DNA of 64,000 nt from Pseudidiomarina planktonica (GTDB lineage: Bacteria; Pseudomonadota; Gammaproteobacteria; Enterobacterales; Alteromonadaceae): NCBI RefSeq assembly GCF_900177775.1, contig NZ_FXWH01000001.1, forward strand, positions 744,001-808,000, in the 5' to 3' direction. How positions within the stretch are numbered: the first letter of the stretch is position 1; each line of letters begins with the position of its first letter. Both the position numbers and the translations under genes were made by a program. Shown one piece after another: positions 27,022-36,058 of this stretch. The notes beneath the pieces were generated by a model. It was not told where the DNA came from, did no database searches, and saw only the letters and a list, made by a program, of their open reading frames with translations.

Positions 27022-28827
27022 TTACACCTGAATGTGAATGCTGTTTTCGCCGGGTTCGCGTAGCGTGTCTGGCACTTTGCCACGAATGGCACTGAGTTCA
27101 ACCTTAGGCACCTGCAACTGGTCTAAACGTGCCTGCAGAAACTTCAGCCGCTCCTGAATATGCACCCGCGCCCCTATATTTTCAGTAATAAAAACAATAC
27201 TGGTTCCGCTTTGTTGATATTTACCTTTTACCAGCACCGGACCGTACTGGCTTAACTCCATTTTAAGCTTAAATAACCATTGATCTTCAGCGGCTTCGGC
27301 TTTGCGCTTTTTCTCGTGCAGACGGCGCTGAATCAGTACTTCGGCGTCTTTCTGCTGGGGGCCGGTGCCCATGGGCAACAGTATATGGTAGTCGGGAGCG
27401 CCCACCCGGCTTGATTCGGTCAGTATGGCCTGACTGAAGCGCGCGCTGTTTAAGCCGCCGCTCAGCACTTGCAACAGTTGCTGCAAGGTATTGGCCGGTA
27501 AATTGGCAAAACTTAACGCGTTAGCAGCGGCCGGGTTTGCTGCCGGCGCAGCCGCGTTCGCAGTGGCCGGCCCAGGTGGTTGCCCTTGCAACCATTGCGC
27601 TAGGTTCTGGCTGAAATTATTGGTGGCGGTGGTGGTTGCCGCAGGTTGTCCGGTGGTTTGTCCAAGCCGTGCCGCCAGAGTTAAAAGTAATAACTGACCA
27701 ATGCCGCCGAGACTCTGCTGGGGGTTTAAGCTAACCGGACGCGCTGCAAACCATTGGCTGACCCACTGCTGCAGAGCTTCGCTGCGGGTAAAGTCAGCCC
27801 CTTGCGGTAGCTGGGTAGCAACGGCCTGCAATAAATTTTGTAAGGTTGCCGCCGGCGTTGCAGCCGCTGCTGCCGGCTGAGCCGCAGTAGTGTTAGTAGC
27901 TGGCTGTGTTGCCGCCGTAGCTAATTGACTTGCCAATTGCTGAATCAACTGACGTAGTTCGGTTGGCGCTAGTTGATTACCCTGTAATGGCAGTAACGCG
28001 CGGGTCGGATTTTGTGTCGCTGGGGTTAGCAGAGGTGCTGCCGCTGTTGCGGCCGGCTGACTAGCCGTTACTGGCTGGTTAAGTGAGGTTAGCGGCGTGG
28101 TTCGCGCAGGCGTGCCAATGAGCTTTTCAATCAACGCGGGTGGCAGTTTCGCCAGCGGTATGTCGGCCTGCACTGAAGTTTGTCCTGGGCGTGCTAGTTG
28201 CAGTTGTACTTGCGGCGCTGGCGCGGAGCTGGTGGCCGGCAATAAGCGCAAGGTGAGCTGGGCCGGGGCCTGCGTTGGTGCAGGCGCGGCGGGCGATGCC
28301 GATGCTAATAATTGCCGGGTTAAATTTGGCGCCAGCTGACTTAGGTTTACCTGCCACAACGGCTTGCCGCTGGCGGGGCCTGACATGATCAGTTGCGCCG
28401 GATTTCCCGGCGGCGGTTGCAGTTGCACCGGCTGTTGTAGCGAGGGCAATGCCCGCGATCCTTGCTGCAATTGCTGTAGTTGACTGGTGACTTGCTGCCA
28501 CAACATAGTGTGTAGCTGATTCGCCGTTTGTTGCACCAATACTTGCTGACCAAGTTGTATGGGCTGTGGCGCTGCGGGCAATTGCTGCGGCGTTATAGTT
28601 ACTTGTTGGCGGCCAATAGTCATTAATAACTGATCCCGCGCTACCGCCATCACCGCCAACAGTTGAGGATTACTCAAAGGTGGTAGCGAGCCAGTTCCCG
28701 TGGCGGCTGGGTTTTGCGCGACAGAGCCTGGCATAGAACCCGCTGCGGGCGCTGCCGAGCTGGCTGCCGGCTTGCTAAGCCCGCCGTTGCGCAGCGCCTG
28801 TACCAGTTGTGATAAAAGATCAGCCAT
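27022..28827 (-). CDS. FliK-like flagellar hook-length control protein
   Basis: A 601-residue protein. Residues 1 to about 470 are extremely rich in Gln, Ala, Pro and Thr and probably unstructured, as expected for a molecular ruler. The C-terminal 130 residues are conserved in style (DYHILLPMGTGPQQKDAEV, WLFKLKMELSQYGPVLVKG, IHIQERLKFLQARLDQL), matching the FliK C-terminal domain. It is cotranscribed with the FlhB C-domain protein, which supports a role in the substrate switch. A second, canonical FliK may lie in another flagellar cluster, so I give no symbol. Confidence 0.8.
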   Translation of the reverse strand: MADLLSQLVQALRNGGLSKPAASSAAPAAGSMPGSVAQNPAATGTGSLPPLSNPQLLAVMAVARDQLLMTIGRQQVTITPQQLPAAPQPIQLGQQVLVQQTANQLHTMLWQQVTSQLQQLQQGSRALPSLQQPVQLQPPPGNPAQLIMSGPASGKPLWQVNLSQLAPNLTRQLLASASPAAPAPTQAPAQLTLRLLPATSSAPAPQVQLQLARPGQTSVQADIPLAKLPPALIEKLIGTPARTTPLTSLNQPVTASQPAATAAAPLLTPATQNPTRALLPLQGNQLAPTELRQLIQQLASQLATAATQPATNTTAAQPAAAAATPAATLQNLLQAVATQLPQGADFTRSEALQQWVSQWFAARPVSLNPQQSLGGIGQLLLLTLAARLGQTTGQPAATTTATNNFSQNLAQWLQGQPPGPATANAAAPAANPAAANALSFANLPANTLQQLLQVLSGGLNSARFSQAILTESSRVGAPDYHILLPMGTGPQQKDAEVLIQRRLHEKKRKAEAAEDQWLFKLKMELSQYGPVLVKGKYQQSGTSIVFITENIGARVHIQERLKFLQARLDQLQVPKVELSAIRGKVPDTLREPGENSIHIQV

Positions 28828-28859
28828 ACATTCCTGAACCCATTTAAGGTGACACCATT

Positions 28860-28881
28860 GGTTACATTAACGGTTACATTA
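28860..28881. repeat. Tandem direct repeat between fliK-like and ccmA
   Basis: GGTTACATTA occurs at 28860-28869 and again at 28872-28881, a 12-bp period, about one helical turn. It lies upstream of the fliK-like gene (minus) and of the ccm operon (plus), so it could be a regulator site for either. No protein is known to me for this sequence. Confidence 0.5.
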
Positions 28882-28939
28882 TCCGCTCATGATGCCCGTT
28901 GAAAGGCTTGTTACAGCATAGAAAACTGCGCGCGCCTTG

Positions 28940-28948
28940 TGGTATTAT
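28940..28948 (+). promoter_or_regulatory. Predicted extended -10 promoter for the ccm operon
   Basis: TGGTATTAT is an extended -10 element (TGn plus TATTAT, five of six matches). No good -35 box is present, as is usual with this promoter class. Transcription would begin near 28955, downstream of the TTG at 28899, arguing against that codon as the ccmA start. Confidence 0.45.
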
Positions 28949-28988
28949 CGGCGGCATCTGTGCGTCGTTTAACAAAGGTAACGCAGTT

Positions 28989-29618
28989 ATTTCCACGCCA
29001 TCACTATTGCATGCCGAGGGTTTAACCTCAATTCGCTCCGAGCGAACTCTATTTAGCGGTGTGTCCTTTACGCTAGGGCGCGGCGAGCTGCTGCATGTAG
29101 AAGGCCCTAACGGTGCCGGTAAGTCAACGCTTTTGCGCATGCTGGCAGGGCTGTTCAGTGACTATCAGGGCGCCATTAAATGGCTTGACGGACAAGCAGC
29201 AACAAGCGAAGAAGTGCGTCGGCAAACGCTGTTTCTGGGGCATAAAGCTGGTATTAAAGCCGAGCTGTCAGCACTTGAAAATTTAGCCTGGCAACAACAG
29301 CTGGACGGCGTGCAGGCGAATGCCTGGGATTTACTTGAACAAATCGGGCTGCTTGGCTTAGAAGATATTCCGGCGCAACAATTATCGGCTGGGCAGCAGC
29401 GTCGCATAGCGCTAACGCGCTTATGGTATAGCCCGGCGCTAGTGTGGTTATTAGATGAGCCTTTTACCGCACTGGATCGTCAGGGCATTCAATTGCTTGA
29501 ACAGCGGATGCAGGAACATTTAAGCACCGGTGGCGGCATTATCATGACCTCGCATCAACGGCTGTCAGTGCCGGCGGCCACCATTTTACTGGGCGCCGAG
29601 GTTATGAATTATGACTAG
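28989..29618 (+). CDS. ccmA: haem exporter ATPase CcmA
   Basis: ATP-binding subunit of the CcmABCD complex that releases haem-loaded CcmE. Walker A is GPNGAGKSTLLRML, the signature is LSAGQQRRIAL and Walker B is WLLDEPFTALD. The start is uncertain. The frame extends to a TTG at 28899, but a likely promoter lies within that extension. The ATT at 28989, ten bases after an AAAGG sequence, gives 209 residues, close to the usual 207; the only later standard codon is TTG at 29007, without a Shine-Dalgarno sequence. It overlaps ccmB by 8 bp. Confidence 0.93.
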   Translation: MSTPSLLHAEGLTSIRSERTLFSGVSFTLGRGELLHVEGPNGAGKSTLLRMLAGLFSDYQGAIKWLDGQAATSEEVRRQTLFLGHKAGIKAELSALENLAWQQQLDGVQANAWDLLEQIGLLGLEDIPAQQLSAGQQRRIALTRLWYSPALVWLLDEPFTALDRQGIQLLEQRMQEHLSTGGGIIMTSHQRLSVPAATILLGAEVMNYD

Positions 29619-30291
29619 AGGCTATCGAAGCCAACTGGCGGCGTTGTTAAAACGAGATTTGAAGGTGGCATTGCGCCGCCGCAGTGACGTGATTAATCCG
29701 TTGCTGTTTTTGTTTATGGTTATTAGTTTGTTCCCGGTCGCTATTGGCCCCGGGCCTGATATTTTAGCGCGTATTGCACCGGGAGTGATTTGGGTGGCGG
29801 CGCTATTGGCGTCGTTGCTGGGGCTGGAACGTTTGTTTCGCGATGATTATCAGGACGGCACGCTGGAGCAGTTAGTGCTCTTACCGTGCCCATTACCACT
29901 GGCGGTGCTGGCGAAAATACTGGTGCACTGGTTGCTAACCGGCTTGCCACTGGTGCTGATTGCGCCGTTACTGGCGTTATTACTGAACCTGCCGTTGAGT
30001 GCCTTACCTGTATTGTTAATCACCTTGTTGCTAGGCACCCCGGTGTTAAGTGCGGTGGGAGCCGTAGGTGCAGCATTAACAGTGAGCCTGCAGCGCGGTG
30101 GCGCCGTACTAAGTTTGTTAGTATTGCCGTTATTCATTCCATTACTGATTTTTGCAACGGCAGCGGTGGAAAGCGCCGTGTTTGGCGCACCGGTTTTCGG
30201 CCAGTTACTGCTACTGGCCAGTTTTAGTATTTTAACTTTGACCTTAACGCCGTTTGCAGTAGCGGCAGCAGTAAAAGTGAGCGTGAACTAA
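29611..30291 (+). CDS. ccmB: haem exporter permease CcmB
   Basis: Integral membrane subunit of the CcmABCD ABC transporter, 226 residues with six predicted membrane helices. The N-terminus LLKRDLKVALRRRSDVINP and APGVIWVAALLASLL are typical. It begins inside the end of ccmA and is followed by ccmC after one base, so stoichiometric synthesis is likely. Confidence 0.96.
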   Translation: MTRGYRSQLAALLKRDLKVALRRRSDVINPLLFLFMVISLFPVAIGPGPDILARIAPGVIWVAALLASLLGLERLFRDDYQDGTLEQLVLLPCPLPLAVLAKILVHWLLTGLPLVLIAPLLALLLNLPLSALPVLLITLLLGTPVLSAVGAVGAALTVSLQRGGAVLSLLVLPLFIPLLIFATAAVESAVFGAPVFGQLLLLASFSILTLTLTPFAVAAAVKVSVN

Positions 30292-30292
30292 C

Positions 30293-31072
30293 ATGTGGCG
30301 ATGGTTACACCCCTATGCAAAAGGCGAAGCAACCTATCAGTTGCTGGGCCGCTGGTTACCCTGGGTAACTGCTCTGGCACTACTCAGCTTAACGGTTGGG
30401 CTGGTGTGGGGGCTGGCGTTTGGGCCGGCTGACTATCAACAAGGCGACAGTTACCGCATTATTTACATTCATGTGCCGGCGGCTATTTTTTCAATGGGTG
30501 CTTATGCAGGTATGGCCATCATGGCCTTTATAGCGCTGGTGTGGCAAATTCGCACGGCGGAATGGAGCATTGCGGCTATTGCACCGGTTGGTGCCGTACT
30601 AACCTTCATTGCCTTATTTACCGGCGCTGCCTGGGGCAAACCTATGTGGGGCACCTGGTGGGTGTGGGATGCGCGGCTTACTTCAGAGCTGATTTTATTG
30701 TTTTTGTATGCTGGCGTAATGGCGCTTTATTATGCGTTTGAAGATGCCCGCACCGGCGCCAAAGCTGCCGGAATACTGGCGCTGGTTGGGGTGGTTAATC
30801 TGCCGATAATTCACTTCTCAGTCGAGTGGTGGAATACCCTGCATCAGGGCGCCACTATTACGAAATTTGCGAAACCCTCAATGGCTACTGAAATGTTGTG
30901 GCCGCTATTAATTTCGCTGCTCGCTTTCGCGCTCATGACAGCCGCCTTTGTAATGCTGCGCTTGCGCCATGAAATTTTGCGCCATGAATTGCATCGCCCC
31001 TGGGTACGTGAGGAACTTTTGAATCCTAAGTCGGCCTCAGCAGACATTAATTCGCAGCAGGAGCAAAGCTAA
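30293..31072 (+). CDS. ccmC: haem exporter protein CcmC
   Basis: Six-helix membrane protein of the haem-handling family, 259 residues. The periplasmic tryptophan-rich WWD motif is WGKPMWGTWWVWDARLT, and histidines in YIHVPAA and IIHFSVEWWNTLHQG are positioned to hold haem. CcmC loads haem onto CcmE. Its stop overlaps the ATG of ccmD by one base. Confidence 0.97.
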   Translation: MWRWLHPYAKGEATYQLLGRWLPWVTALALLSLTVGLVWGLAFGPADYQQGDSYRIIYIHVPAAIFSMGAYAGMAIMAFIALVWQIRTAEWSIAAIAPVGAVLTFIALFTGAAWGKPMWGTWWVWDARLTSELILLFLYAGVMALYYAFEDARTGAKAAGILALVGVVNLPIIHFSVEWWNTLHQGATITKFAKPSMATEMLWPLLISLLAFALMTAAFVMLRLRHEILRHELHRPWVREELLNPKSASADINSQQEQS

Positions 31073-31302
31073 TGGCATTTGACAGCTTCCGCGATTTTAT
31101 TTTAATGGGTGGCTACGGTTTTTTCGTGTGGCTGTCTTTTGGTGTGACTTTTTTAGCCTTATTCGCACTGCTGTTGCAAAGCGTGTTAACGCGCCGGCAA
31201 TTACAGCGTGACTGCGCTCGCCAGCAACATCGCCAACAGCGGCTGGCCAAACGCCAGGCTGCAACCCAGAACAATAGTGTACAAAACAGTGCCAAGGAGT
31301 AA
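31072..31302 (+). CDS. ccmD: haem exporter protein CcmD
   Basis: Small 76-residue membrane protein with one helix (YGFFVWLSFGVTFLALFALL) and a basic cytoplasmic tail, as expected for CcmD, which helps release holo-CcmE from CcmABC. The position between ccmC and ccmE is diagnostic. Low conservation is normal for this family. Confidence 0.92.
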   Translation: MAFDSFRDFILMGGYGFFVWLSFGVTFLALFALLLQSVLTRRQLQRDCARQQHRQQRLAKRQAATQNNSVQNSAKE

Positions 31303-31308
31303 CTACGC

Positions 31309-31848
31309 ATGAATCCACGCCGCAAAAAACGCTTACTACTAGTTGCCGCTTTGGTGATTGGGGTTGGTGCTGCGCTGAGTCTGATGCTGGTAGCACTAAA
31401 TCAGAATATTGACTTGTTTTACACGCCTTCGGAAGTGGTTGAAGGTAAAGGTAAGCAACAAATTAAGCCCACCGTAGGGCAACGCATGCGCATTGGTGGC
31501 ATGGTGGTGGAAGGCTCGGTGCAACGGGACCCTGAAACCTTACAGGTTAGCTTTCAATTAGTGGATACCGGCCCGGAAGTCACGGTGTTATATACCGGTA
31601 TTCTGCCGGACCTGTTTCGCGAAGGGCAGGGTGTAGTAGCCCAAGGTGTTTTAACCTCGCCCACGGAAATGACTGCGTCTGAAGTACTGGCCAAGCACGA
31701 CGAAGAATATATGCCGCCGGAACTGGCTGAAGCGATGAAAGGTATTCGTCACGAGAATCCGAATACCCGTACGGATTACATGAAAAAAGACGAGCAAGCA
31801 CAACCAGACACCTCTGAACAGGATGGGAAATCAGGTTATGACCGCTGA
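31309..31848 (+). CDS. ccmE: cytochrome c maturation haem chaperone CcmE
   Basis: Membrane-anchored periplasmic chaperone that binds haem covalently through a histidine. The 179 residues include an N-terminal anchor ([19 protein letters not shown]), an OB-fold core ([20 protein letters not shown]-like [24 protein letters not shown]) and the haem-binding His in [12 protein letters not shown]. It overlaps the probable ccmF start by 11 bp. Confidence 0.97.
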   Translation: MNPRRKKRLLLVAALVIGVGAALSLMLVALNQNIDLFYTPSEVVEGKGKQQIKPTVGQRMRIGGMVVEGSVQRDPETLQVSFQLVDTGPEVTVLYTGILPDLFREGQGVVAQGVLTSPTEMTASEVLAKHDEEYMPPELAEAMKGIRHENPNTRTDYMKKDEQAQPDTSEQDGKSGYDR

Positions 31849-33814
31849 GTTAGGCCACTTAACACTAGCACTGGCATTCGCCTTTTCGGTATTGCTGTGC
31901 GTTATTCCGCTATGGGGCGTGCATCGCCAGCATAGCGGCTACATGAGCCTGGCGCGACCGCTGGCTTATGGCCAGTTTCTGTTTACCGTACTGGCCTTTA
32001 TTGCCCTTACCTGGGGCTTTATTAGCAACGACTTCAGTATTGCCTATGTGGCAGCTAACTCGAATACCCAACTACCGGTGGTTTATCGCATTACTGCAGT
32101 GTGGGGCTCGCATGAAGGGTCGTTCTTATTGTGGATGGTGATGCAGGCTGGTTGGGCCGCGGCGGTAGCGCTGTGGTCACAGCGGATGCCGCTGAGCATG
32201 ACGGCGCGGGTGCTGGCGGTATTGGGCCTCATTAGCGTTGGCTTTTATCTGTTCATGATTACCGTATCAAATCCGTTTGACCGTAGCCTGCCGCTCATTC
32301 CGGTAGACGGCCGCGACTTAAATCCGTTGCTGCAAGATCCGGGCATGATTATTCATCCGCCGTTGCTGTACATGGGTTACGTTGGCTTTTCGGTGGCTTT
32401 CGCCTTTGCTATTGCCGCCCTAATGGCGGGTAAACTGGATACCGCCTGGGCGCGCTGGTCGCGTCCCTGGACTACCGCAGCCTGGGTATTTTTAACCGTA
32501 GGTATTGCGCTGGGAAGTTGGTGGGCATACTACGAACTCGGCTGGGGTGGCTGGTGGTTCTGGGATCCGGTAGAAAATGCCAGCTTTATGCCATGGCTGG
32601 TTGGTACCGCCTTAATACATTCCTTAGCGGTAACGGAAAAACGTGGTGCCTTTAAGGCCTGGACAGTTTTGTTGGCTATTGCGGCCTTCAGCTTAAGCTT
32701 GCTGGGTACCTTCCTGGTACGATCCGGGGTATTGGTGTCGGTGCATGCGTTTGCCACTGATCCCGCCCGGGGTTTGTTTATTTTAGGTCTACTGGTGGTC
32801 GTTATTGGCGGCTCCTTGCTGCTGTTCGCGCTGCGAGCTGGCAGCGTACAAAGCCAAACCAAGTACGAGGGTGTGTCACGCGAAGTGATGTTGCTGGGCA
32901 ATAATATATTACTGATGGCTGCCACCTTGGTGGTGCTGGTGGGTACCTTATTACCGCTGGTGCACAAAGAACTGGGCTTAGGTTCTATTTCTATTGGCGA
33001 ACCCTTCTTTAACCAAATGTTTTTGTATCTGGTAGTGCCTTTTGCCGCGCTACTTGGTTTCGGCCCGTTAACCCGTTGGCGTCGGCAGGCATTGTCTGAC
33101 ATTAAAGGCAGCTTATTGCTGGCCTTTGGACTGGCGTTGCTGCTGGGCTACTTGCTACCGGTATTGCTAACCGATCAGGTAACTGCCATGGCGGTACTGG
33201 GTTTGGTGATGGCGCTGTGGATAGTGTTAACCACAGTAGCCGAAGTGCGCTTACGACTAGTACAACGCGGCCAGGGTATACAAGGCTTAACCCGACTAGG
33301 GCGTAGTCACTGGGGCATGGTACTGGGTCACTTAGGTTTTGCCGTGATGCTAATAGGCATTACCGCCGTTAGTAATTACGAAATTGAGCGCGACGTTCGA
33401 CTAGCGCCGGGTGAGCACATTGAAGTTGGTGGTTATTACTTCCATTTCGACAAGTTGGCGCGGGTAGATGGCCCGAACTACGATGCTGATCGTGGCTGGT
33501 TTAGTGTGTATCAGAACGACACTCTGGTTGCACAAGTGGAAAGTGACAAACGTTTTTATCGGGTGCAGCGCACCAGTATGACGGAAGTTGGCTTAGATGC
33601 CGGCTTTACCCGCGACTTGTATGTGGCTATGGGTGAACCTATTACCACGAGTAATACACCGGATACCTGGGCATTGCGCATATACATTAAGCCGATGGTG
33701 CGCTGGATTTGGGGTGGTGCGTTAATTATGGCTTTGGGCGGACTGTTAGCCTTTACCGATAAACGCTATCGGGCCCAGCGCAAAGCGAATGAGTTAGCCC
33801 CGGGGAGCGCCTGA
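31838..33814 (+). CDS. ccmF: cytochrome c haem lyase subunit CcmF
   Basis: Large membrane protein (658 residues, about fifteen helices) that takes haem from CcmE and attaches it to apocytochrome together with CcmH. The WWD motif is [15 protein letters not shown] and the conserved [11 protein letters not shown] is present. I chose the ATG at 31838 ([14 protein letters not shown]), which aligns with the family's start, rather than the ATG at 31823. It overlaps ccmE upstream and ccmG downstream. Confidence 0.97.
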   Translation: MTAELGHLTLALAFAFSVLLCVIPLWGVHRQHSGYMSLARPLAYGQFLFTVLAFIALTWGFISNDFSIAYVAANSNTQLPVVYRITAVWGSHEGSFLLWMVMQAGWAAAVALWSQRMPLSMTARVLAVLGLISVGFYLFMITVSNPFDRSLPLIPVDGRDLNPLLQDPGMIIHPPLLYMGYVGFSVAFAFAIAALMAGKLDTAWARWSRPWTTAAWVFLTVGIALGSWWAYYELGWGGWWFWDPVENASFMPWLVGTALIHSLAVTEKRGAFKAWTVLLAIAAFSLSLLGTFLVRSGVLVSVHAFATDPARGLFILGLLVVVIGGSLLLFALRAGSVQSQTKYEGVSREVMLLGNNILLMAATLVVLVGTLLPLVHKELGLGSISIGEPFFNQMFLYLVVPFAALLGFGPLTRWRRQALSDIKGSLLLAFGLALLLGYLLPVLLTDQVTAMAVLGLVMALWIVLTTVAEVRLRLVQRGQGIQGLTRLGRSHWGMVLGHLGFAVMLIGITAVSNYEIERDVRLAPGEHIEVGGYYFHFDKLARVDGPNYDADRGWFSVYQNDTLVAQVESDKRFYRVQRTSMTEVGLDAGFTRDLYVAMGEPITTSNTPDTWALRIYIKPMVRWIWGGALIMALGGLLAFTDKRYRAQRKANELAPGSA

Positions 33815-34377
33815 TGTCTAAAACCACACGATTGTTGGTGTTGTTTATACCGCTGGCGTTATTCCTTGGCATGACCTTATTCCTGCTGCGGGGGCTGTTT
33901 TCTGACCCGACCGAGTTAAGTTCGGCGTTAGTGGGTAAGCCAGTGCCGGCTTTTGAGCTACCTGATATTTATGATACCGATACCATGCATACCGAAGCGG
34001 TGTTGCAAGGTCAGCCGATGTTGTTGAATGTATGGGCAACCTGGTGTCCTACCTGCCGGGCTGAGCACGAGTACCTGAATAAGCTGGCCGCTGAGGGTGT
34101 GCCTATTGTTGGCTTAAACTATAAAGACGATTCTCGTGAAAAAGCGGTGAACTGGCTGAATACTTTAGGCGACCCTTACCAGTTAAATCTGTACGACGAA
34201 CTTGGCAAAGTGGCGCTTGAGTTTGGCGTATACGGCGCCCCTGAAACTTTTATTATTGATGCGCAAGGGCGTGTTGTTTATCGCCATGTTGGCGACGTAA
34301 ACGAGCGGGTTTGGGAAGCCAAGCTGCGGCCGCTGTTTGAATGTCTGCAACAGGGAGCACAGCCATGCGAAGTTTAA
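33814..34377 (+). CDS. ccmG: thiol:disulfide interchange protein CcmG (DsbE)
   Basis: Membrane-anchored thioredoxin-fold protein of 187 residues that keeps apocytochrome cysteines reduced. An N-terminal membrane helix is followed by the catalytic WCPTC in NVWATWCPTCRAEH and the DsbE features VPIVGLNYKDD and YGAPETFIID (cis-proline loop). It overlaps ccmF by 1 bp and ccmH by 13 bp. Confidence 0.97.
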   Translation: MSKTTRLLVLFIPLALFLGMTLFLLRGLFSDPTELSSALVGKPVPAFELPDIYDTDTMHTEAVLQGQPMLLNVWATWCPTCRAEHEYLNKLAAEGVPIVGLNYKDDSREKAVNWLNTLGDPYQLNLYDELGKVALEFGVYGAPETFIIDAQGRVVYRHVGDVNERVWEAKLRPLFECLQQGAQPCEV

Positions 34378-34829
34378 TGACGTTGGTGTTTGGCCTTAGC
34401 TTTATGTTGCTGAGCCAGCATGCCACGGCCGATCAACGCGAGTTCGAAACCGCTGCGCAACAGCAGTTGTATTATGAACTCATTAATGAACTGCGCTGCC
34501 CTAAGTGTCAAAATCAGACCATAGCGGATTCTGACGCGCCCTTGGCAAAAGACTTACGCGACCGTAGCTACGACATGGTGATGGCTGGCCAGAGTAAGCA
34601 ACAAGTAATAGATTTTATGGTGGCTCGTTACGGCGATTTCGTGCATTACCAGCCACCAATGCAATGGAGCACCAGCATTTTATGGCTAGCCCCGCTGCTG
34701 GCAATAGGGTTAGGTATAGTGGTTATTACATTCATGGTGAGAAGCCAGAAGCAACAGCCGGTGACTTTGTCAGCACAGGAACAGGCGCGCTTGAAGCAGT
34801 TACAACAAGGAGCCGATGATGATAGCTAA
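34365..34829 (+). CDS. ccmH: cytochrome c maturation protein CcmH
   Basis: Periplasmic, membrane-anchored thiol-redox protein with the conserved LRCPKCQNQ motif that interacts with apocytochrome haem-binding cysteines. A cleavable signal peptide ends near QHATA and one membrane helix lies near the C-terminus. The 154-residue form starts at the ATG at 34365, which has GGGAG upstream; an upstream ATG at 34341 lies deeper in ccmG. Here CcmH and CcmI are separate proteins, unlike the fused E. coli CcmH. Confidence 0.95.
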   Translation: MRSLMTLVFGLSFMLLSQHATADQREFETAAQQQLYYELINELRCPKCQNQTIADSDAPLAKDLRDRSYDMVMAGQSKQQVIDFMVARYGDFVHYQPPMQWSTSILWLAPLLAIGLGIVVITFMVRSQKQQPVTLSAQEQARLKQLQQGADDDS

Positions 34830-36042
34830 TTGGTTGATTCTGGCACTGGTGTTACTTCTTGGTGGTGCCTTTTTACTGGTATTTGGCCGCCGTCAGAGTG
34901 ACATTAAACGTACGCGGTTAACGGTAAATCGTGAGCTTTATCAGCAACGTATTCAAGAGCTTGAGAACGAAGCGAAAGACGGGGTATTGAGTAAATCGGC
35001 CCTGGCTGCAGCAAAAACTGAGTTGGATAAGCGCTTTGTGAATGAAAATGCGGAGCTTGAGCAAAAGCTGGAAACGTCGCAGCCGGTTAAGCTGTGGGTA
35101 GTAGCGCTGCTGGTAATGGTTATTGCTAGCGGGGTTTACTATGGCAGTGGCAGCTGGCGCTTGCAGTTGCAAGCCGACGACGCTTTGCTGGCATTGCCGG
35201 AGCTTGGTCGCCGCGCATTACAGAATGATCAGGAACAATTAACCCCGCGCGAACTGGATACCTTTGCGCTGGGCTTGCGCCAGAAGCTGGCCCGGCAGCC
35301 AAACGATGCCGTGGCATGGTTGGTTTACGGCCGGGTGATGTTGGCACAGGGGCAAATGGAACAAGCTATTGATGCGATGCAGCGGAGCTATGATTTACAA
35401 CCTGATCGCATGGGAACTCTGCTGAGTTTTAGTCAGCTGTTGCTAAGCACGGGTGAGCCTCGTTATCTGGCTCAGGCCGCTGAGTTGCTGGTGCAAGCGT
35501 TGCAACAAAATCCGCAAAGCCCCGATGCATTGTCGTTACTCGGGTTTGTGGCCTATGAACAGCAAGACTGGCAAGAAGCAGTAACTGCCTGGCAATTACT
35601 ATTAGAGCAACTGGAACCTGGCGATGGCCGCTACGCGGTTATTGAAGAGGCTTTAAGCGATGCCAGACAACGCTTAGCAGGTGCCGATACAGCTATTCGG
35701 GTTACCGTGGATCTGGCGCCTGAGCTGCAAGCAGCGGTGCCTGAGGGGGCCACTTTGTTTGTGTATGTACGTGACCCCGACGGCAACCCGATGCCGGCAG
35801 CTGTGGTGAAACAGCCAGTTACTGAATTTCCGGTTACAGTCACTTTAAGTGATGCGGATGCTATGCTTGCTGACTACACCTTAAGTAGTCTGGAACAATG
35901 GCAAGTGCTGGCGCGAATATCTGCCGATGAACGCATTGATGCTAGCCCGGGTGATCTTGATGGTCGCTCTGAGGTTATAACTACCATAACCAACGAAACC
36001 CTTAACGTTACTATAAACAACCGTATTAACGATGGTCGCTAA
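34819..36042 (+). CDS. ccmI: cytochrome c maturation protein CcmI
   Basis: A 407-residue protein with two N-terminal membrane helices flanking a cytoplasmic loop (QQRIQELENEAKDG), then periplasmic TPR repeats (VAWLVYGRVMLAQGQMEQAI, DALSLLGFVAYEQQDWQEAV) and a C-terminal domain of beta type. It holds apocytochrome c for the haem lyase. The ATG at 34819 is better spaced from AAGGAG than the one at 34816. Last gene of the ccm set; mlaA follows after 16 bp and may be read from the same transcript. Confidence 0.93.
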   Translation: MIANWLILALVLLLGGAFLLVFGRRQSDIKRTRLTVNRELYQQRIQELENEAKDGVLSKSALAAAKTELDKRFVNENAELEQKLETSQPVKLWVVALLVMVIASGVYYGSGSWRLQLQADDALLALPELGRRALQNDQEQLTPRELDTFALGLRQKLARQPNDAVAWLVYGRVMLAQGQMEQAIDAMQRSYDLQPDRMGTLLSFSQLLLSTGEPRYLAQAAELLVQALQQNPQSPDALSLLGFVAYEQQDWQEAVTAWQLLLEQLEPGDGRYAVIEEALSDARQRLAGADTAIRVTVDLAPELQAAVPEGATLFVYVRDPDGNPMPAAVVKQPVTEFPVTVTLSDADAMLADYTLSSLEQWQVLARISADERIDASPGDLDGRSEVITTITNETLNVTINNRINDGR

Positions 36043-36058
36043 CTGAGTACAGGATTCT

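Noticed and set aside
28840-28925. Sigma-28 promoter for the fliK-like gene
   Set aside because: GCGGATAA on the minus strand resembles the -10 box, but no TAAA-type -35 box lies 15 bp upstream.
32530-33102. 190-codon minus-strand frame opposite ccmF
   Set aside because: Composition is Lys/Ser/Pro-rich without domains or a ribosome site, and ccmF is intact on the other strand.
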